Source of the DNA: an uncultured Bacteriovorax sp.
Lineage (GTDB): Bacteria > Bdellovibrionota > Bacteriovoracia > Bacteriovoracales > Bacteriovoracaceae
Assembly (NCBI GenBank): GCA_946481315.1
Contig: CAMLMH010000007.1
Coordinates: 62,001-126,000 of the forward strand
DNA length: 64,000 nucleotides
Direction of reading: 5' to 3'
A program made the position numbers and the translations under genes. The notes beneath the pieces are model-generated. The model saw only the letters and a list, made by a program, of their open reading frames with translations. It did no database searches and was not told the DNA's origin. Shown here in pieces: positions 35,638 through 43,955 of this stretch. The number at the start of each line of letters is the position of its first letter. The first letter of the stretch is position 1.

Positions 35638-36672
35638 TTAAAAATTTTCAAAAAAATTCATCGGCAAACCGCCCTGATCATGCAGGCGATCCATAATTTT
35701 GGGTGCGATCCCTTTAAAGAGAAGGACTCCGTCTTCCCGGGCGGCAATTGTCTGAGCGATAATCACTGGTCCTTCCATGCCGCAAATTTCCGTGATTTCA
35801 TTGATGACCCGGTTTCCTTCACTGTCTCTTCCTAAATGAATAATGAAATTAATGGCAGAGGCCATTTGCTTGCGGACAACAGTGAGCGGAATTTCTATTC
35901 CTGCCAGCAAAAACAGGGTTTCCATTCGCGATAAACATTCGCCACAGGAGTTAGCATGCACGGAAGTCATACTTCCTTCATGCCCCGTATTCATCGCCTG
36001 CAAAAGATCAAACAATTCTCCGCCACGGGTCTCACCAATGATAATTCGGTCAGGGCGCATACGCAGAGTATTTTTGACCAGGTCACGGGTCGTGACTATT
36101 GTGTTAGAAACGAGGCTTTTTCCGCCGGATTCCATTCTCACGACATTGGGAAGATTGACTGTCAGCTCCAGCGTGTCTTCAATCGTGATCAGCCTTTCAT
36201 GTTTGGGAATTTCATTGATTAATAAATTGAGAAAAGTTGTTTTCCCGACTCCCGTTCCTCCGGCCACAACAATATTGGCTCTGGCACTCACCGCGGCCTT
36301 CAGGAAAGTCAGCCAACCGGGAGTAAGTCCGAACGCCTGGGGATTTTGATCGAAACTCGAAATGAAGCGCAGGTACTTGCGGATGGAAATCGCAGGACTT
36401 CCCTGAACAAAGGGCTCATTAATAATATTAATTCGTGATCCGTCAGGAAGATTTCCGTCCAGGATCGGATTGTTCTGATCACAAACTTTTTGATTGAAGT
36501 CAGCAACCTCTTTAATGAAAGTTTTTATATCAGCTGCCGGAAGATTTGCACTTAACTGAATAAATTGTCCGCCTCTTTCCACAAAAACGTTTTTTGGTCC
36601 GTTAATCAGGATTTCAGTAATTCCTGCTTTTTTATTCAGATCATTAATTAAATTCCAGATACTGTTTGTCAT
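35638..36672 (-). CDS. CpaF/VirB11-like secretion ATPase
   Basis: A 344-residue hexameric type II/IV secretion ATPase. Walker A is GGTGVGKTT (138-146), followed by ITIEDTLEL (Asp box), the RMRPDRIIIGETRGGE Walker B region and GHEGSMTSVHAN (His box), all characteristic of CpaF/TadA. No TadB/TadC, pilin or secretin genes are adjacent, so it is solitary here. It may serve a Flp/Tad pilus encoded elsewhere. Together with the unknown gene immediately upstream (17-bp gap) it may form an operon. Confidence 0.85.
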   Translation of the reverse strand: MTNSIWNLINDLNKKAGITEILINGPKNVFVERGGQFIQLSANLPAADIKTFIKEVADFNQKVCDQNNPILDGNLPDGSRINIINEPFVQGSPAISIRKYLRFISSFDQNPQAFGLTPGWLTFLKAAVSARANIVVAGGTGVGKTTFLNLLINEIPKHERLITIEDTLELTVNLPNVVRMESGGKSLVSNTIVTTRDLVKNTLRMRPDRIIIGETRGGELFDLLQAMNTGHEGSMTSVHANSCGECLSRMETLFLLAGIEIPLTVVRKQMASAINFIIHLGRDSEGNRVINEITEICGMEGPVIIAQTIAAREDGVLLFKGIAPKIMDRLHDQGGLPMNFFENF

Positions 36673-36688
36673 ACTCGTCCTGTCATCA

Positions 36689-37441
36689 CTAAAGAGAAGT
36701 GTCTATTGTAAACATTTCCTGATCGTTAATCGAAGCTCCATAAGTTAATGAGTTTTTCACCATCTGTTCTTTTTCCGCTTCAGTCAAAAGAGCAAACAAA
36801 GCTTCATTTCTGGTCTGTGCCTGTAGTAAATCCGTCAGGCGGGCGGTGCCGAAAAAATGATCGTACTGAATAATCTGCAGCATGAGCCAGTCAATTCGTG
36901 TGCTTTTTGCTTTTGAAAAGCGCATCAGTTCAATATGTTCATCTTTAATAATCAAAGGAGTCAGCTCCCTCGAATCGCTCAGCTTGCGAATATGAATGAT
37001 GGTCATTTTTGCATAAAAAGCGAGGAGAAACGCACGAGAAAATCCCGGCTGGGTAAAGTGGCGTAGCTTATTTTCAACATTGATAATATCACTGACTAGA
37101 TTAAGATTGGCCTGATCGGGAAAAAGACCGGTCATTGCATGCTCAAGGAAGGCTGCACACATGCGGTTTCTTATTCCATTCCAGCCGGAGATGGACAGAA
37201 TCTTACCCAAAAAACCATCGGGATCGATATCTTTAAACAGTTTTTTTACCAGAGCATTGAACTCCTTATTCTCACTGATATACATCTCCAGATGAGTGTT
37301 TGTCTGGGTAGAATTCTGAATATTACTCACCAATAACCGAGTAAAGTATTCAGGAAGGGAGACATAAGGAAGATTGATCATACATTCCTGTAGAGGTGGA
37401 TTTTCAGCTTTTAGTTTATACTGAGATGGTAGTGTGCTCAA
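36689..37441 (-). CDS. Protein of unknown function, upstream of CpaF-like gene
   Basis: Not recognised. 250 residues, no signal peptide, mainly alpha-helical by appearance (EFNALVKKLFKDI, VENKLRHFTQ, RIDWLMLQIIQYD, TEAEKEQMVKNSLTYG). Its stop is 17 bp before the CpaF-like start and it may be expressed with it. No metal-binding or nucleotide motif is visible. Confidence 0.6.
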   Translation of the reverse strand: MSTLPSQYKLKAENPPLQECMINLPYVSLPEYFTRLLVSNIQNSTQTNTHLEMYISENKEFNALVKKLFKDIDPDGFLGKILSISGWNGIRNRMCAAFLEHAMTGLFPDQANLNLVSDIINVENKLRHFTQPGFSRAFLLAFYAKMTIIHIRKLSDSRELTPLIIKDEHIELMRFSKAKSTRIDWLMLQIIQYDHFFGTARLTDLLQAQTRNEALFALLTEAEKEQMVKNSLTYGASINDQEMFTIDTSL

Positions 37442-37462
37442 TAAGCAAATAGGTGTCGCCTG

Positions 37463-37969
37463 ATGAAAATCCCCATTTTTGAAGAAATTATGATTCGCAG
37501 TTATGCCATCAATGATCTGGCCGATACACTTCAGGAGTCGCGGATTGGCAGAGTGCCGGCCTATATAAATTTATCGGAAGTTAAAAACGAAGAATTGCAA
37601 AACCTCATTATCCACATAGAACAAATCGTTCTGGAGATGGGAGCTCATCCCCGTTTTCCTTATCCGCTGTTTTTAATTACTAAAAAAAACGTCAAATCAC
37701 TTTTTCCCACTGTCCGGTCAGTGAAAGAATTACCGGAACATTATTTCAAAAAAGTAAAAAGACCCAACAATAAAGAACTGCAGCTGCTCAATAAACTCGC
37801 TCTCAAAGTTGATAAAATTAAAAATCTGGAACTGTACAAAATCATGGAACAGCTGAAAGATTCGGCGGATGCTCAGAAAAAACTATATAACGAAACGAAA
37901 GAACTGTATTTTCTGGAAACCATAAAGGAAAGACTTACGCCTAAAGCAAAAGGGAAAGGTCATGCATGA
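37463..37969 (+). CDS. Protein of unknown function, first of a coupled pair
   Basis: Not recognised. A 168-residue soluble protein; the first 100 residues look alpha/beta (RIGRVPAYINLSEV, YPLFLITKKNVKSLFP), and the rest is a lysine-rich helical tail (LLNKLALKVDKIKNLELYKIMEQLKD, KKLYNETKELYFLETI) compatible with a coiled coil. The stop overlaps the next ATG by 4 bp. Divergent from the CpaF operon by 21 bp. Confidence 0.6.
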   Translation: MKIPIFEEIMIRSYAINDLADTLQESRIGRVPAYINLSEVKNEELQNLIIHIEQIVLEMGAHPRFPYPLFLITKKNVKSLFPTVRSVKELPEHYFKKVKRPNNKELQLLNKLALKVDKIKNLELYKIMEQLKDSADAQKKLYNETKELYFLETIKERLTPKAKGKGHA

Positions 37970-38346
37970 GTAAAAAAATCGGTAAACATCCCGTGACTGG
38001 TGAATTGCTGGAAAATCTTAAGGGATTTGAAGATGTATTCGAGGACTATGTTAAGAGTGAAGAATACAAAGACCATGAAAGAAAAGAACGCGAACATGCA
38101 AAAGTCGGTGAACAGTATGAACTTCAGCATTTCCTGGAGCAGGAAAATGAACGCCTGAAAGGCCTGGAGATTTTTTTATCGAAAAAAATTCCGCTTAAAA
38201 TGAATTTTTCTCAGACTGAGAAGTTAATTCTGCATCAACTCAACCGCAAAAAAGAAGTGACGGCCAGGCTTTCGGAACAGCTAACGAAACATGATTCTCA
38301 GTTTCAAAAAAACGTTTCCCAGCTGATGAATGCTCATTTTGCTTAG
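37966..38346 (+). CDS. Protein of unknown function, second of a coupled pair
   Basis: Not recognised. 126 residues, highly charged and helical: EYKDHERKEREHAKVGEQYELQ and NRKKEVTARLSEQLTKHD look like coiled-coil heptads. No signal peptide. Translationally coupled to the preceding gene (ATGA), which suggests the two helical proteins interact. Confidence 0.6.
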   Translation: MSKKIGKHPVTGELLENLKGFEDVFEDYVKSEEYKDHERKEREHAKVGEQYELQHFLEQENERLKGLEIFLSKKIPLKMNFSQTEKLILHQLNRKKEVTARLSEQLTKHDSQFQKNVSQLMNAHFA

Positions 38347-38349
38347 ATA

Positions 38350-39768
38350 TTAATTAGAATGTTCAATTTTAAAAAGATTACTCTCTCCAACCTTCCCTGA
38401 GCAAGCTTTCCCTTCATTTGCAAGCGGTGGGGAGAAATTGCTTAGTTTCTCAAATTCTATCCGAAAACTATTCAAATCATTCATGCTATTAACATCGTCG
38501 GATATCTTTTTTACTTGATTTACGATGAACTCTGGTGGTGAAAAAGAGCCTTTCGTAAGATTATTATATTGGTCCTCTGTTTTTGATGTACATGATTTAA
38601 TTCGTGATAGAACACAACGATCATTATTGTCTCTAAAATTAACACAAATATTTTGTGCATCTTCGCTACATTTATTTGCTATTTTATTTCTAGTCAAAGA
38701 GTCTAGCGGAGGAAGTGTTAGACTAATTGATAATTTCGAAAAATCCTTTAACTCTGAATTGAAGTTATGGTGATATTTAAGTGGAAGATCAATTTCAAAA
38801 TTATTTATCTTTATTTTTTGGTTAATTGGTTCACTCATTTCAAGAATAAGCTTTTTAGATTCATTTTTAGCATTATTTTTTAATTCATTTATTTGCTCTG
38901 TAACTTTTATTGTTCGCTCTGTAACTTGCTTGCGGAGAATTTGTTGCTTTGAACCAGTATTTGAGTTCATAATTGCAAACTCGAATTGCTTTATTAACAT
39001 CGCAAATTTTGAAGGTCTATCTTCTTTTTCATTTATATAGCTCAAGCTTGTATGCAGTCCAATCCATTCTTCGTCAGTGATACACTTCCTATTTAAAACT
39101 CCGCCATAAAATCTATCAATTCCAGCATTAATACTGGAGATTTCTTTATCTAAATTTTCACTAATAACAACATCTCGAATATCTGATACGAGAGTATTTA
39201 ATTTCATGAGAGTTAATTTTTGCAAATTTAAAACTTCGTCAATCTTCATATCTATTTTTTTAAGATATTCCATTTGTTCTTCATGAGCTCGATTCTCCTT
39301 TCTCGCCTGAAAAATACCAGATATTGCAGAAGCTGCGGCCGTATATGGCTGCGCAAATGCCCAAGCTTCACTTAACAAATCAACATATGAAACATCGGGG
39401 GCAAAATTGTTATCAACTGAAGACAACACTACATTGCCATTAGAGGTACAGATTGAGGGAACTCTCCCAAGATTATTCTTAGAACTCATGAATTCGTTAA
39501 CTATAAAGGCACTTTTAAAATTTTCAATTTCAGCTCTAGTTACAACTGAATTTTTGTTTCCATACTTTAAAAATAGCTTAATGTCGAAATTTACCAGATC
39601 ATTAATTTTTTTTTCCACTTTTTTGTCTTCGGAAATTTCATTCTTAAGTTCTGAATAAGTAACTTTTTTGTTATTGATTTTTAGGAATTCTGTTAATTCA
39701 ATTTCTGAACCAAAGGCCAAGCGTGAGCTTATAAGCAATAGAACGTAAAAGCACAAATTCTTAAACAT
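38350..39768 (-). CDS. Secreted helical protein of unknown function in an AT-rich islet
   Basis: Not recognised. 472 residues with signal peptide (FYVLLLISSRLAFGS). A hydrophobic alanine-rich helix (about 133-151: EAWAFAQPYTAAASAISG) is followed by a long coiled coil (about 155-215: HEEQMEYLKKIDMKIDEVLNLQ) and further helices; the C-terminal third has four cysteines in a CSEDAQNIC and CVLSRIKSC arrangement. This hydrophobic-helix plus coiled-coil layout is seen in some secreted alpha-helical pore-formers, but that is only a resemblance. The gene is much more AT-rich than its surroundings, suggesting recent acquisition. Confidence 0.6.
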   Translation of the reverse strand: MFKNLCFYVLLLISSRLAFGSEIELTEFLKINNKKVTYSELKNEISEDKKVEKKINDLVNFDIKLFLKYGNKNSVVTRAEIENFKSAFIVNEFMSSKNNLGRVPSICTSNGNVVLSSVDNNFAPDVSYVDLLSEAWAFAQPYTAAASAISGIFQARKENRAHEEQMEYLKKIDMKIDEVLNLQKLTLMKLNTLVSDIRDVVISENLDKEISSINAGIDRFYGGVLNRKCITDEEWIGLHTSLSYINEKEDRPSKFAMLIKQFEFAIMNSNTGSKQQILRKQVTERTIKVTEQINELKNNAKNESKKLILEMSEPINQKIKINNFEIDLPLKYHHNFNSELKDFSKLSISLTLPPLDSLTRNKIANKCSEDAQNICVNFRDNNDRCVLSRIKSCTSKTEDQYNNLTKGSFSPPEFIVNQVKKISDDVNSMNDLNSFRIEFEKLSNFSPPLANEGKACSGKVGESNLFKIEHSN

Positions 39769-39910
39769 CGTAACTCATAAATATGCCAATACTTCAGATT
39801 GTGCAAGTGCAGCATTTGGCATGTTTACAATAGGTTATGAATATGAAAAGTTTACCATAAAAATGCAATATACAAATATTTTTGATATAGAGGAAAAAAG
39901 GAATACAAAA

Positions 39911-40864
39911 ATGTTAAAAAAATCAGCTTTGCTTTCACTAATTGCTTTATTAGCTTCAGGCTGCAAAGAAGAAAGCACACCTCTTTTAGTTGCAGAACAC
40001 AATCCTCAAAAAGCCATCAATTTACATCACTGGAAAGATAGTCATTCAAAATATCCTGTTGTGGCCTTTATCGATAATGCAAAGTTAGTGGATCAAGATA
40101 GGAATAATAGTTACTTTTTTTCTTATAAACTCTCTGACAACTTGAATATCTGTACGAATGATTTTTTTGCTAATGAAAGAGGACTTGCATCTTGTGGTGG
40201 AGTTCTTATCACGAAAAGGCATGTACTAACGAGTCTTTCATGCATTGATGTTATCGATAAAATAAAAGAAGATGACACCATAGAGACGGTTGCTTATTGT
40301 CCAAATGGATTGCATAGTAAATCTAGTAAAGTCATATTCGACTTTAAAAATTCGAAAGCCGATAACAGCAGAGTTGTCATTAACAATCAAAATATTTTTG
40401 AATGCAAAAAAGTTGTTGCCTTTAATAAATCTGGCTATGCAATTATCGAACTAGATCGTGAAAATACCCACTTCGAACCTATAACACTTAATTTTCAAAA
40501 TCCATCGAAAGAAACAAGCCTTAACCTGATCGTTCCTATGCTTCCAGAAGGAACTGCTTTAAAATATGCCTCTTTAATGAACTGGTCATTCAACGAAAGC
40601 TTGCCAAACAACGAAAGTTTCAAAGTTCCACTAAAAGCATATGCTTTCAGATATTCGCAAGGCTTACCGATCATAGATACACTTTCAAATAGTGTGATCG
40701 GTATAAGTGAAAAACCTTCTTTATATTGGGCTTTCAGAAAGAATCATCAATTGAATTGTTTTGAACTAAACACGTCTGATGAAGATGGACAGCATAGTAA
40801 ATTTTATCCGATTCACACGATGGATAATCTAAAATCTGATTTTGAAAATTTATCCATCGATTAA
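39911..40864 (+). CDS. Trypsin-like-fold lipoprotein, catalytic triad lost
   Basis: From the ATG at 39911, 317 residues with a lipoprotein signal peptide (LSLIALLASGC, Cys18). CGGVLITKRHVLTSLSC (95-111) aligns with the CGGSLI...VLTAAHC block of chymotrypsin-family proteases, but the catalytic His is Ser110; GYAIIELD (175-182) matches the 'DIALLKL' block with Tyr in place of Asp; SQGLPIID (249-256) matches GDSGGPL with Gln in place of Ser. All three triad residues appear absent, so it is probably a binding protein or inhibitor decoy. Very AT-rich; divergent from the secreted helical protein and likely part of the same islet. A longer in-frame start (39821) hides the signal peptide. Confidence 0.65.
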   Translation: MLKKSALLSLIALLASGCKEESTPLLVAEHNPQKAINLHHWKDSHSKYPVVAFIDNAKLVDQDRNNSYFFSYKLSDNLNICTNDFFANERGLASCGGVLITKRHVLTSLSCIDVIDKIKEDDTIETVAYCPNGLHSKSSKVIFDFKNSKADNSRVVINNQNIFECKKVVAFNKSGYAIIELDRENTHFEPITLNFQNPSKETSLNLIVPMLPEGTALKYASLMNWSFNESLPNNESFKVPLKAYAFRYSQGLPIIDTLSNSVIGISEKPSLYWAFRKNHQLNCFELNTSDEDGQHSKFYPIHTMDNLKSDFENLSID

Positions 40865-40869
40865 AATCT

Positions 40870-42606
40870 TCAATGCTGTTTAATTGTCAGAATAATCGGT
40901 CCGCCCACATGCCGGAAATCTTCTTCTGCCATCTGATCGAGATCGTATCCAACCAGCTGACTCTTTAGCAGGTCCTGCATATAGCTGTTGAAATCGTAGA
41001 CCTGTGAGAGACCGAATGAATCAGCGAAATGCTGGATCTTTTTGAATAATTCCGGCGTCAGGACAAACTCTCCTTCACTGGTCAGAATACTTGAAGCAAA
41101 ACGCTTATATTCATCAATGGTCAAACCGAGTTTTGCCGCCGTCGTCCCTCCACCATTGTTTTCGCTGAAGGAATTCAGGTAATGATTGGCAAAATTAGAA
41201 AGCAGCAGCGCTTCGAAGTCGATGTCATCTACGGTGTAATTCAGGTAAAAAGAATCCTGCAGTCTGCCCTCTTCTTTTAAGGCGGCAAACGCCTCGAAGA
41301 TTTTTTTGGCAAACGGCAGAAGTTGAATCAATGTTTTCGTTTTATACGTCCACATCTGATATTCTTCGGCTTCGATAATTGTTTTAGCACTGTCTTCTTT
41401 GGGCGAATGAAATTTTACCGGCTGATCAAAAGAGTTATCCAGGAAATCATTCCAGTAATCACCCAGGAAGCTTTCCTTATCTTCTTCAAAACCATTTTGG
41501 TGTAAGGCCTTTTTCAGGTCTTTTAGATTAAAGCGAATCAGGGAATTACCGATTTTATAAAGTTCCGAAAAATTAAACAGAGCAAAGATTCCTTCATCTG
41601 GAATGTTTTTTAAATATTCACTTGCCGCCGGTGATTTCAGGTAATTAAAACCAAGCAGGATAAGATTTTTGGTCTGTGCTCCGGTACGGGTCATGGCAAC
41701 GGAGCCTTTTTTTAGCGAGCCCTGTGATTCCAGGCGCGCATTGATCAGGCGAACGAAATTAAACTGAATGAAGTCAGCGCGTTTTTGATCCTGAACTTTT
41801 AACAGCTCATCGATAACTTTCTTAAAATGATCTTTGAAGGCCACCAGAGAAGAGTTGTGCAGGTTTTGACTGCGGGAGACGTCCCCGATTTCACCAGTGA
41901 CTGTGGTTTTCTTTTTGATAAACTGATGCAGGAAATCGATGTTGATAAACGGATTTTCAGCTTCCAGCGCATCGATATAATCAACGAAACCAAAGTCGCG
42001 CATCCTTTCTTTGCGGGCCTGATATTCTTCTTCCTGTAAAATAAGGAAGGAATCAGAAACCATTTTGAATAAGAAGGTATAGGCGTTTTCCACTCCTACT
42101 TCATAATAGAGCTGACGAATAAGCGCGCGAACTTCTTCGACGTAAGGAAAGTTCTCATCAAATTCAAACAGCAACTGATTGTCATCAGTCAGGAAGTAAT
42201 TGTCGTGGTCCGGATAATTGGGATCTTCAGCATCAAAAGACCAGACGTTAAAGCGGCTTTTTAAAAAGAGCAGGAATTGTTCACTGGTCACAAAGTCTGC
42301 TTTCACTTCTTCGGAATCAACCAGGGAATAGGCCTGCAGCCAGAACGTAAAATGCTCGACATCAATTTCATCTTTTTGCCAAAGATCAATGTCTAAAAAA
42401 ACCGCACGTTGTTCTTTGGAGAATTTAGGAAGATATTCGGCGACTTTATCAATGGGTAACTTTCTGAGCGCCAGATATACCGGCTGCACCGGAAGCACTG
42501 ACAAATCATTATTGCCTTCAACATATTTTTCGATCTGATCCAGATGATTGTAAGCATCGGATTCTTTCATAAGAAGTGTCAGAGGATCAGTTTTGTTTTT
42601 TGACAT
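40870..42606 (-). CDS. Large protein of unknown function (possibly DUF6178-like)
   Basis: A 578-residue soluble protein, acidic, without signal peptide or transmembrane segments. Helical repeats are suggested by 'EKYVEGNNDLSVLPVQPVYLALRKLPIDKVAEYLPKFSKEQRAVFLDIDLW', split here only as a description of HEAT-like Leu-rich helices near the N-terminus. I have a weak recollection of similar delta-proteobacterial proteins grouped as DUF6178; this needs a profile search. The ATG at 42606 (MSKNKTDPL) is chosen over an in-frame codon at 42639. Nearby base composition is normal, so it is outside the AT-rich islet. Confidence 0.6.
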   Translation of the reverse strand: MSKNKTDPLTLLMKESDAYNHLDQIEKYVEGNNDLSVLPVQPVYLALRKLPIDKVAEYLPKFSKEQRAVFLDIDLWQKDEIDVEHFTFWLQAYSLVDSEEVKADFVTSEQFLLFLKSRFNVWSFDAEDPNYPDHDNYFLTDDNQLLFEFDENFPYVEEVRALIRQLYYEVGVENAYTFLFKMVSDSFLILQEEEYQARKERMRDFGFVDYIDALEAENPFINIDFLHQFIKKKTTVTGEIGDVSRSQNLHNSSLVAFKDHFKKVIDELLKVQDQKRADFIQFNFVRLINARLESQGSLKKGSVAMTRTGAQTKNLILLGFNYLKSPAASEYLKNIPDEGIFALFNFSELYKIGNSLIRFNLKDLKKALHQNGFEEDKESFLGDYWNDFLDNSFDQPVKFHSPKEDSAKTIIEAEEYQMWTYKTKTLIQLLPFAKKIFEAFAALKEEGRLQDSFYLNYTVDDIDFEALLLSNFANHYLNSFSENNGGGTTAAKLGLTIDEYKRFASSILTSEGEFVLTPELFKKIQHFADSFGLSQVYDFNSYMQDLLKSQLVGYDLDQMAEEDFRHVGGPIILTIKQH

Positions 42607-42745
42607 AAATTTTACGCTTTGTTTTATAATACATGACAAAATGGCTTATAACACGGCTATTTATGAATTTTCAAGCATTTATAAAATTAAACCCCTTGGG
42701 TTTAACTTAATAATAACGATTATTTATTTTTCTTCACAAAAAATT

Positions 42746-42761
42746 CATGACTCACATCATG
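42746..42761 (+). promoter_or_regulatory. Candidate CRP/FNR-family operator upstream of the fnr-like gene
   Basis: CATGA, six bases (CTCACA), TCATG is a perfect inverted repeat with the TGA-N6-TCA core used by CRP-family regulators. It is centred about 41 bp before a plausible start point set by a TAGACT -10 (42782-42787), the class II activator position. A near copy lies at 43538-43553. Confidence 0.55.
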
Positions 42762-42807
42762 TAATTAACGTTTTTTAATGATAGACTGTGTTTGAGGAAA
42801 AATATTT

Positions 42808-43521
42808 ATGAAGAAAGCCCAACTTAGCTCATGTAATGATTGCCCATCACGTAGTGAAGGTATTTTTTGTCAGACGGAATTCAACGAGATTGATGAAATT
42901 AGCCATCACAAAATTACGAACGTTTACAAAAAGGGTCAAACTCTTTTTGTTCAGGGAAATCATCCTTATGGTCTTTACTGCGTCAGCAGCGGAAACATTA
43001 AGCTAACTAAGGCAGGTAATGACGGTAAAGAAACCATCCTGCGCATTGTGCACAGTGGAGATATCCTCGGTCACCGCAGTCTTTTCACCGAAGATAATTA
43101 TTCAGCAACTGCTACCGCCATTGAGGATGCTGTTGTTTGTTTTATTGATAAAAAATTCATAACAAACATCATGAAAAAGAATCCAAGTATTGCTCTGAAT
43201 ATCATCAATAAACTTTCTCGTGATATGGGACAGGCAGAAAAAAAGCTGACCTCTCTTCACCAGAAAAACGTACGCGAGCGTCTGGGTGAATTAATTCTGA
43301 CACTTAAAACCACTCACGGTGTAAAAGAAGAAGATGGTCGCTGGCGAATCAACCTCAAACTAACCCGAGAAGAAATGGCCACCATGATCGGAACGGCCAA
43401 TGAAACCCTCATCCGTTTCATGACAGAGTTCAAAGAAGCCGGAATCATTGAGCAAGATGGAAAAGTTATTTACGTCATCGACGAAGATGAGCTCATGAAC
43501 TGGGCAAACGTGAACTACTAA
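42808..43521 (+). CDS. CRP/FNR-family regulator with FNR-type cysteines
   Basis: A 237-residue regulator: N-terminal cysteine motif C9-x2-C12-x8-C21, a cyclic-nucleotide-binding-type beta-roll (about 35-125), dimer helix (about 130-165) and helix-turn-helix LTREEMATMIGTANETLIRFM (E199, R203 in the recognition helix). C111 (AVVCFID) aligns with FNR Cys122, so four cysteines are placed to hold an oxygen-sensitive 4Fe-4S cluster. The location directly before the cbb3 oxidase genes supports an FNR/FixK role. An AGGA site lies 9 bp before the ATG. A perfect CRP-type palindrome upstream suggests autoregulation. Confidence 0.85.
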   Translation: MKKAQLSSCNDCPSRSEGIFCQTEFNEIDEISHHKITNVYKKGQTLFVQGNHPYGLYCVSSGNIKLTKAGNDGKETILRIVHSGDILGHRSLFTEDNYSATATAIEDAVVCFIDKKFITNIMKKNPSIALNIINKLSRDMGQAEKKLTSLHQKNVRERLGELILTLKTTHGVKEEDGRWRINLKLTREEMATMIGTANETLIRFMTEFKEAGIIEQDGKVIYVIDEDELMNWANVNY

Positions 43522-43537
43522 AAAAATCATTACAAAC

Positions 43538-43553
43538 CATGATCTATAGCATG
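43538..43553 (+). promoter_or_regulatory. Second candidate CRP/FNR-family operator, upstream of the cbb3 operon
   Basis: CATGA, six bases (TCTATA), GCATG, followed by T. It shares the left half and the CATGT right half with the box at 42746. It is centred 41-42 bp before the ATG of the small sensor-domain gene, with TATGCT (43575-43580) as possible -10. Confidence 0.5.
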
Positions 43554-43565
43554 TTTTCAGCGTAA

Positions 43566-43586
43566 TTCTAAAGCTATGCTTTAGAA
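43566..43586 (+). promoter_or_regulatory. Perfect 9-bp dyad directly abutting a start codon
   Basis: TTCTAAAGC, TAT, GCTTTAGAA: exact complement over nine positions with a 3-bp spacer, ending at the base before the ATG at 43587 and covering the candidate -10. It could be a repressor operator or an RNA hairpin that controls initiation. Confidence 0.5.
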
Positions 43587-43955
43587 ATGAACTGGAATAA
43601 ACAACTTAACATTACCGATGGCCTCATCGAGAAGCTAAAATGTTTCTCAACGATCAAGACATATACTCAATCAGCCCCCCTGTTCTACGAGGGGCAAATT
43701 CCTATAGTAGCTTTTCTCGTCCTCCGGGGTAGTATTCACTTAAGTAAGAAAAAAAGACTGCAAAACGTTTTACGGGCAGGTTCAATCATTGGTGCAGAAG
43801 AGGTTCTTCATCTTGAGCCATGTGATGTCTCTGCGGAAGTAACCAGCGATACCACGCTGTGTTTTCTGGATCGTACGACTTTGATTGAACTTGATAAAGG
43901 TCATTTGAATGAGCTCAATGACTTGCTGGTGCAGAATCTGAAGGAATCATCATGA
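43587..43955 (+). CDS. Stand-alone cyclic-nucleotide-binding-type domain (no helix-turn-helix)
   Basis: A 122-residue protein consisting only of the CRP/FNR effector beta-roll: PLFYEGQIPIVAFLVLRGSIHLS (about 31-53), LRAGSIIGAEEVL (62-74) and an AEVTSDTTLCFLDRTTL strand. There is no DNA-binding domain. It has no ribosome-binding site, and its stop overlaps the ccoI ATG (ATGA). Placement between the FNR-like gene and ccoI suggests it senses something for, or forms heterodimers with, the FNR-like protein. The key phosphate-binding Arg of true cAMP binders is not evident. Confidence 0.75.
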   Translation: MNWNKQLNITDGLIEKLKCFSTIKTYTQSAPLFYEGQIPIVAFLVLRGSIHLSKKKRLQNVLRAGSIIGAEEVLHLEPCDVSAEVTSDTTLCFLDRTTLIELDKGHLNELNDLLVQNLKESS

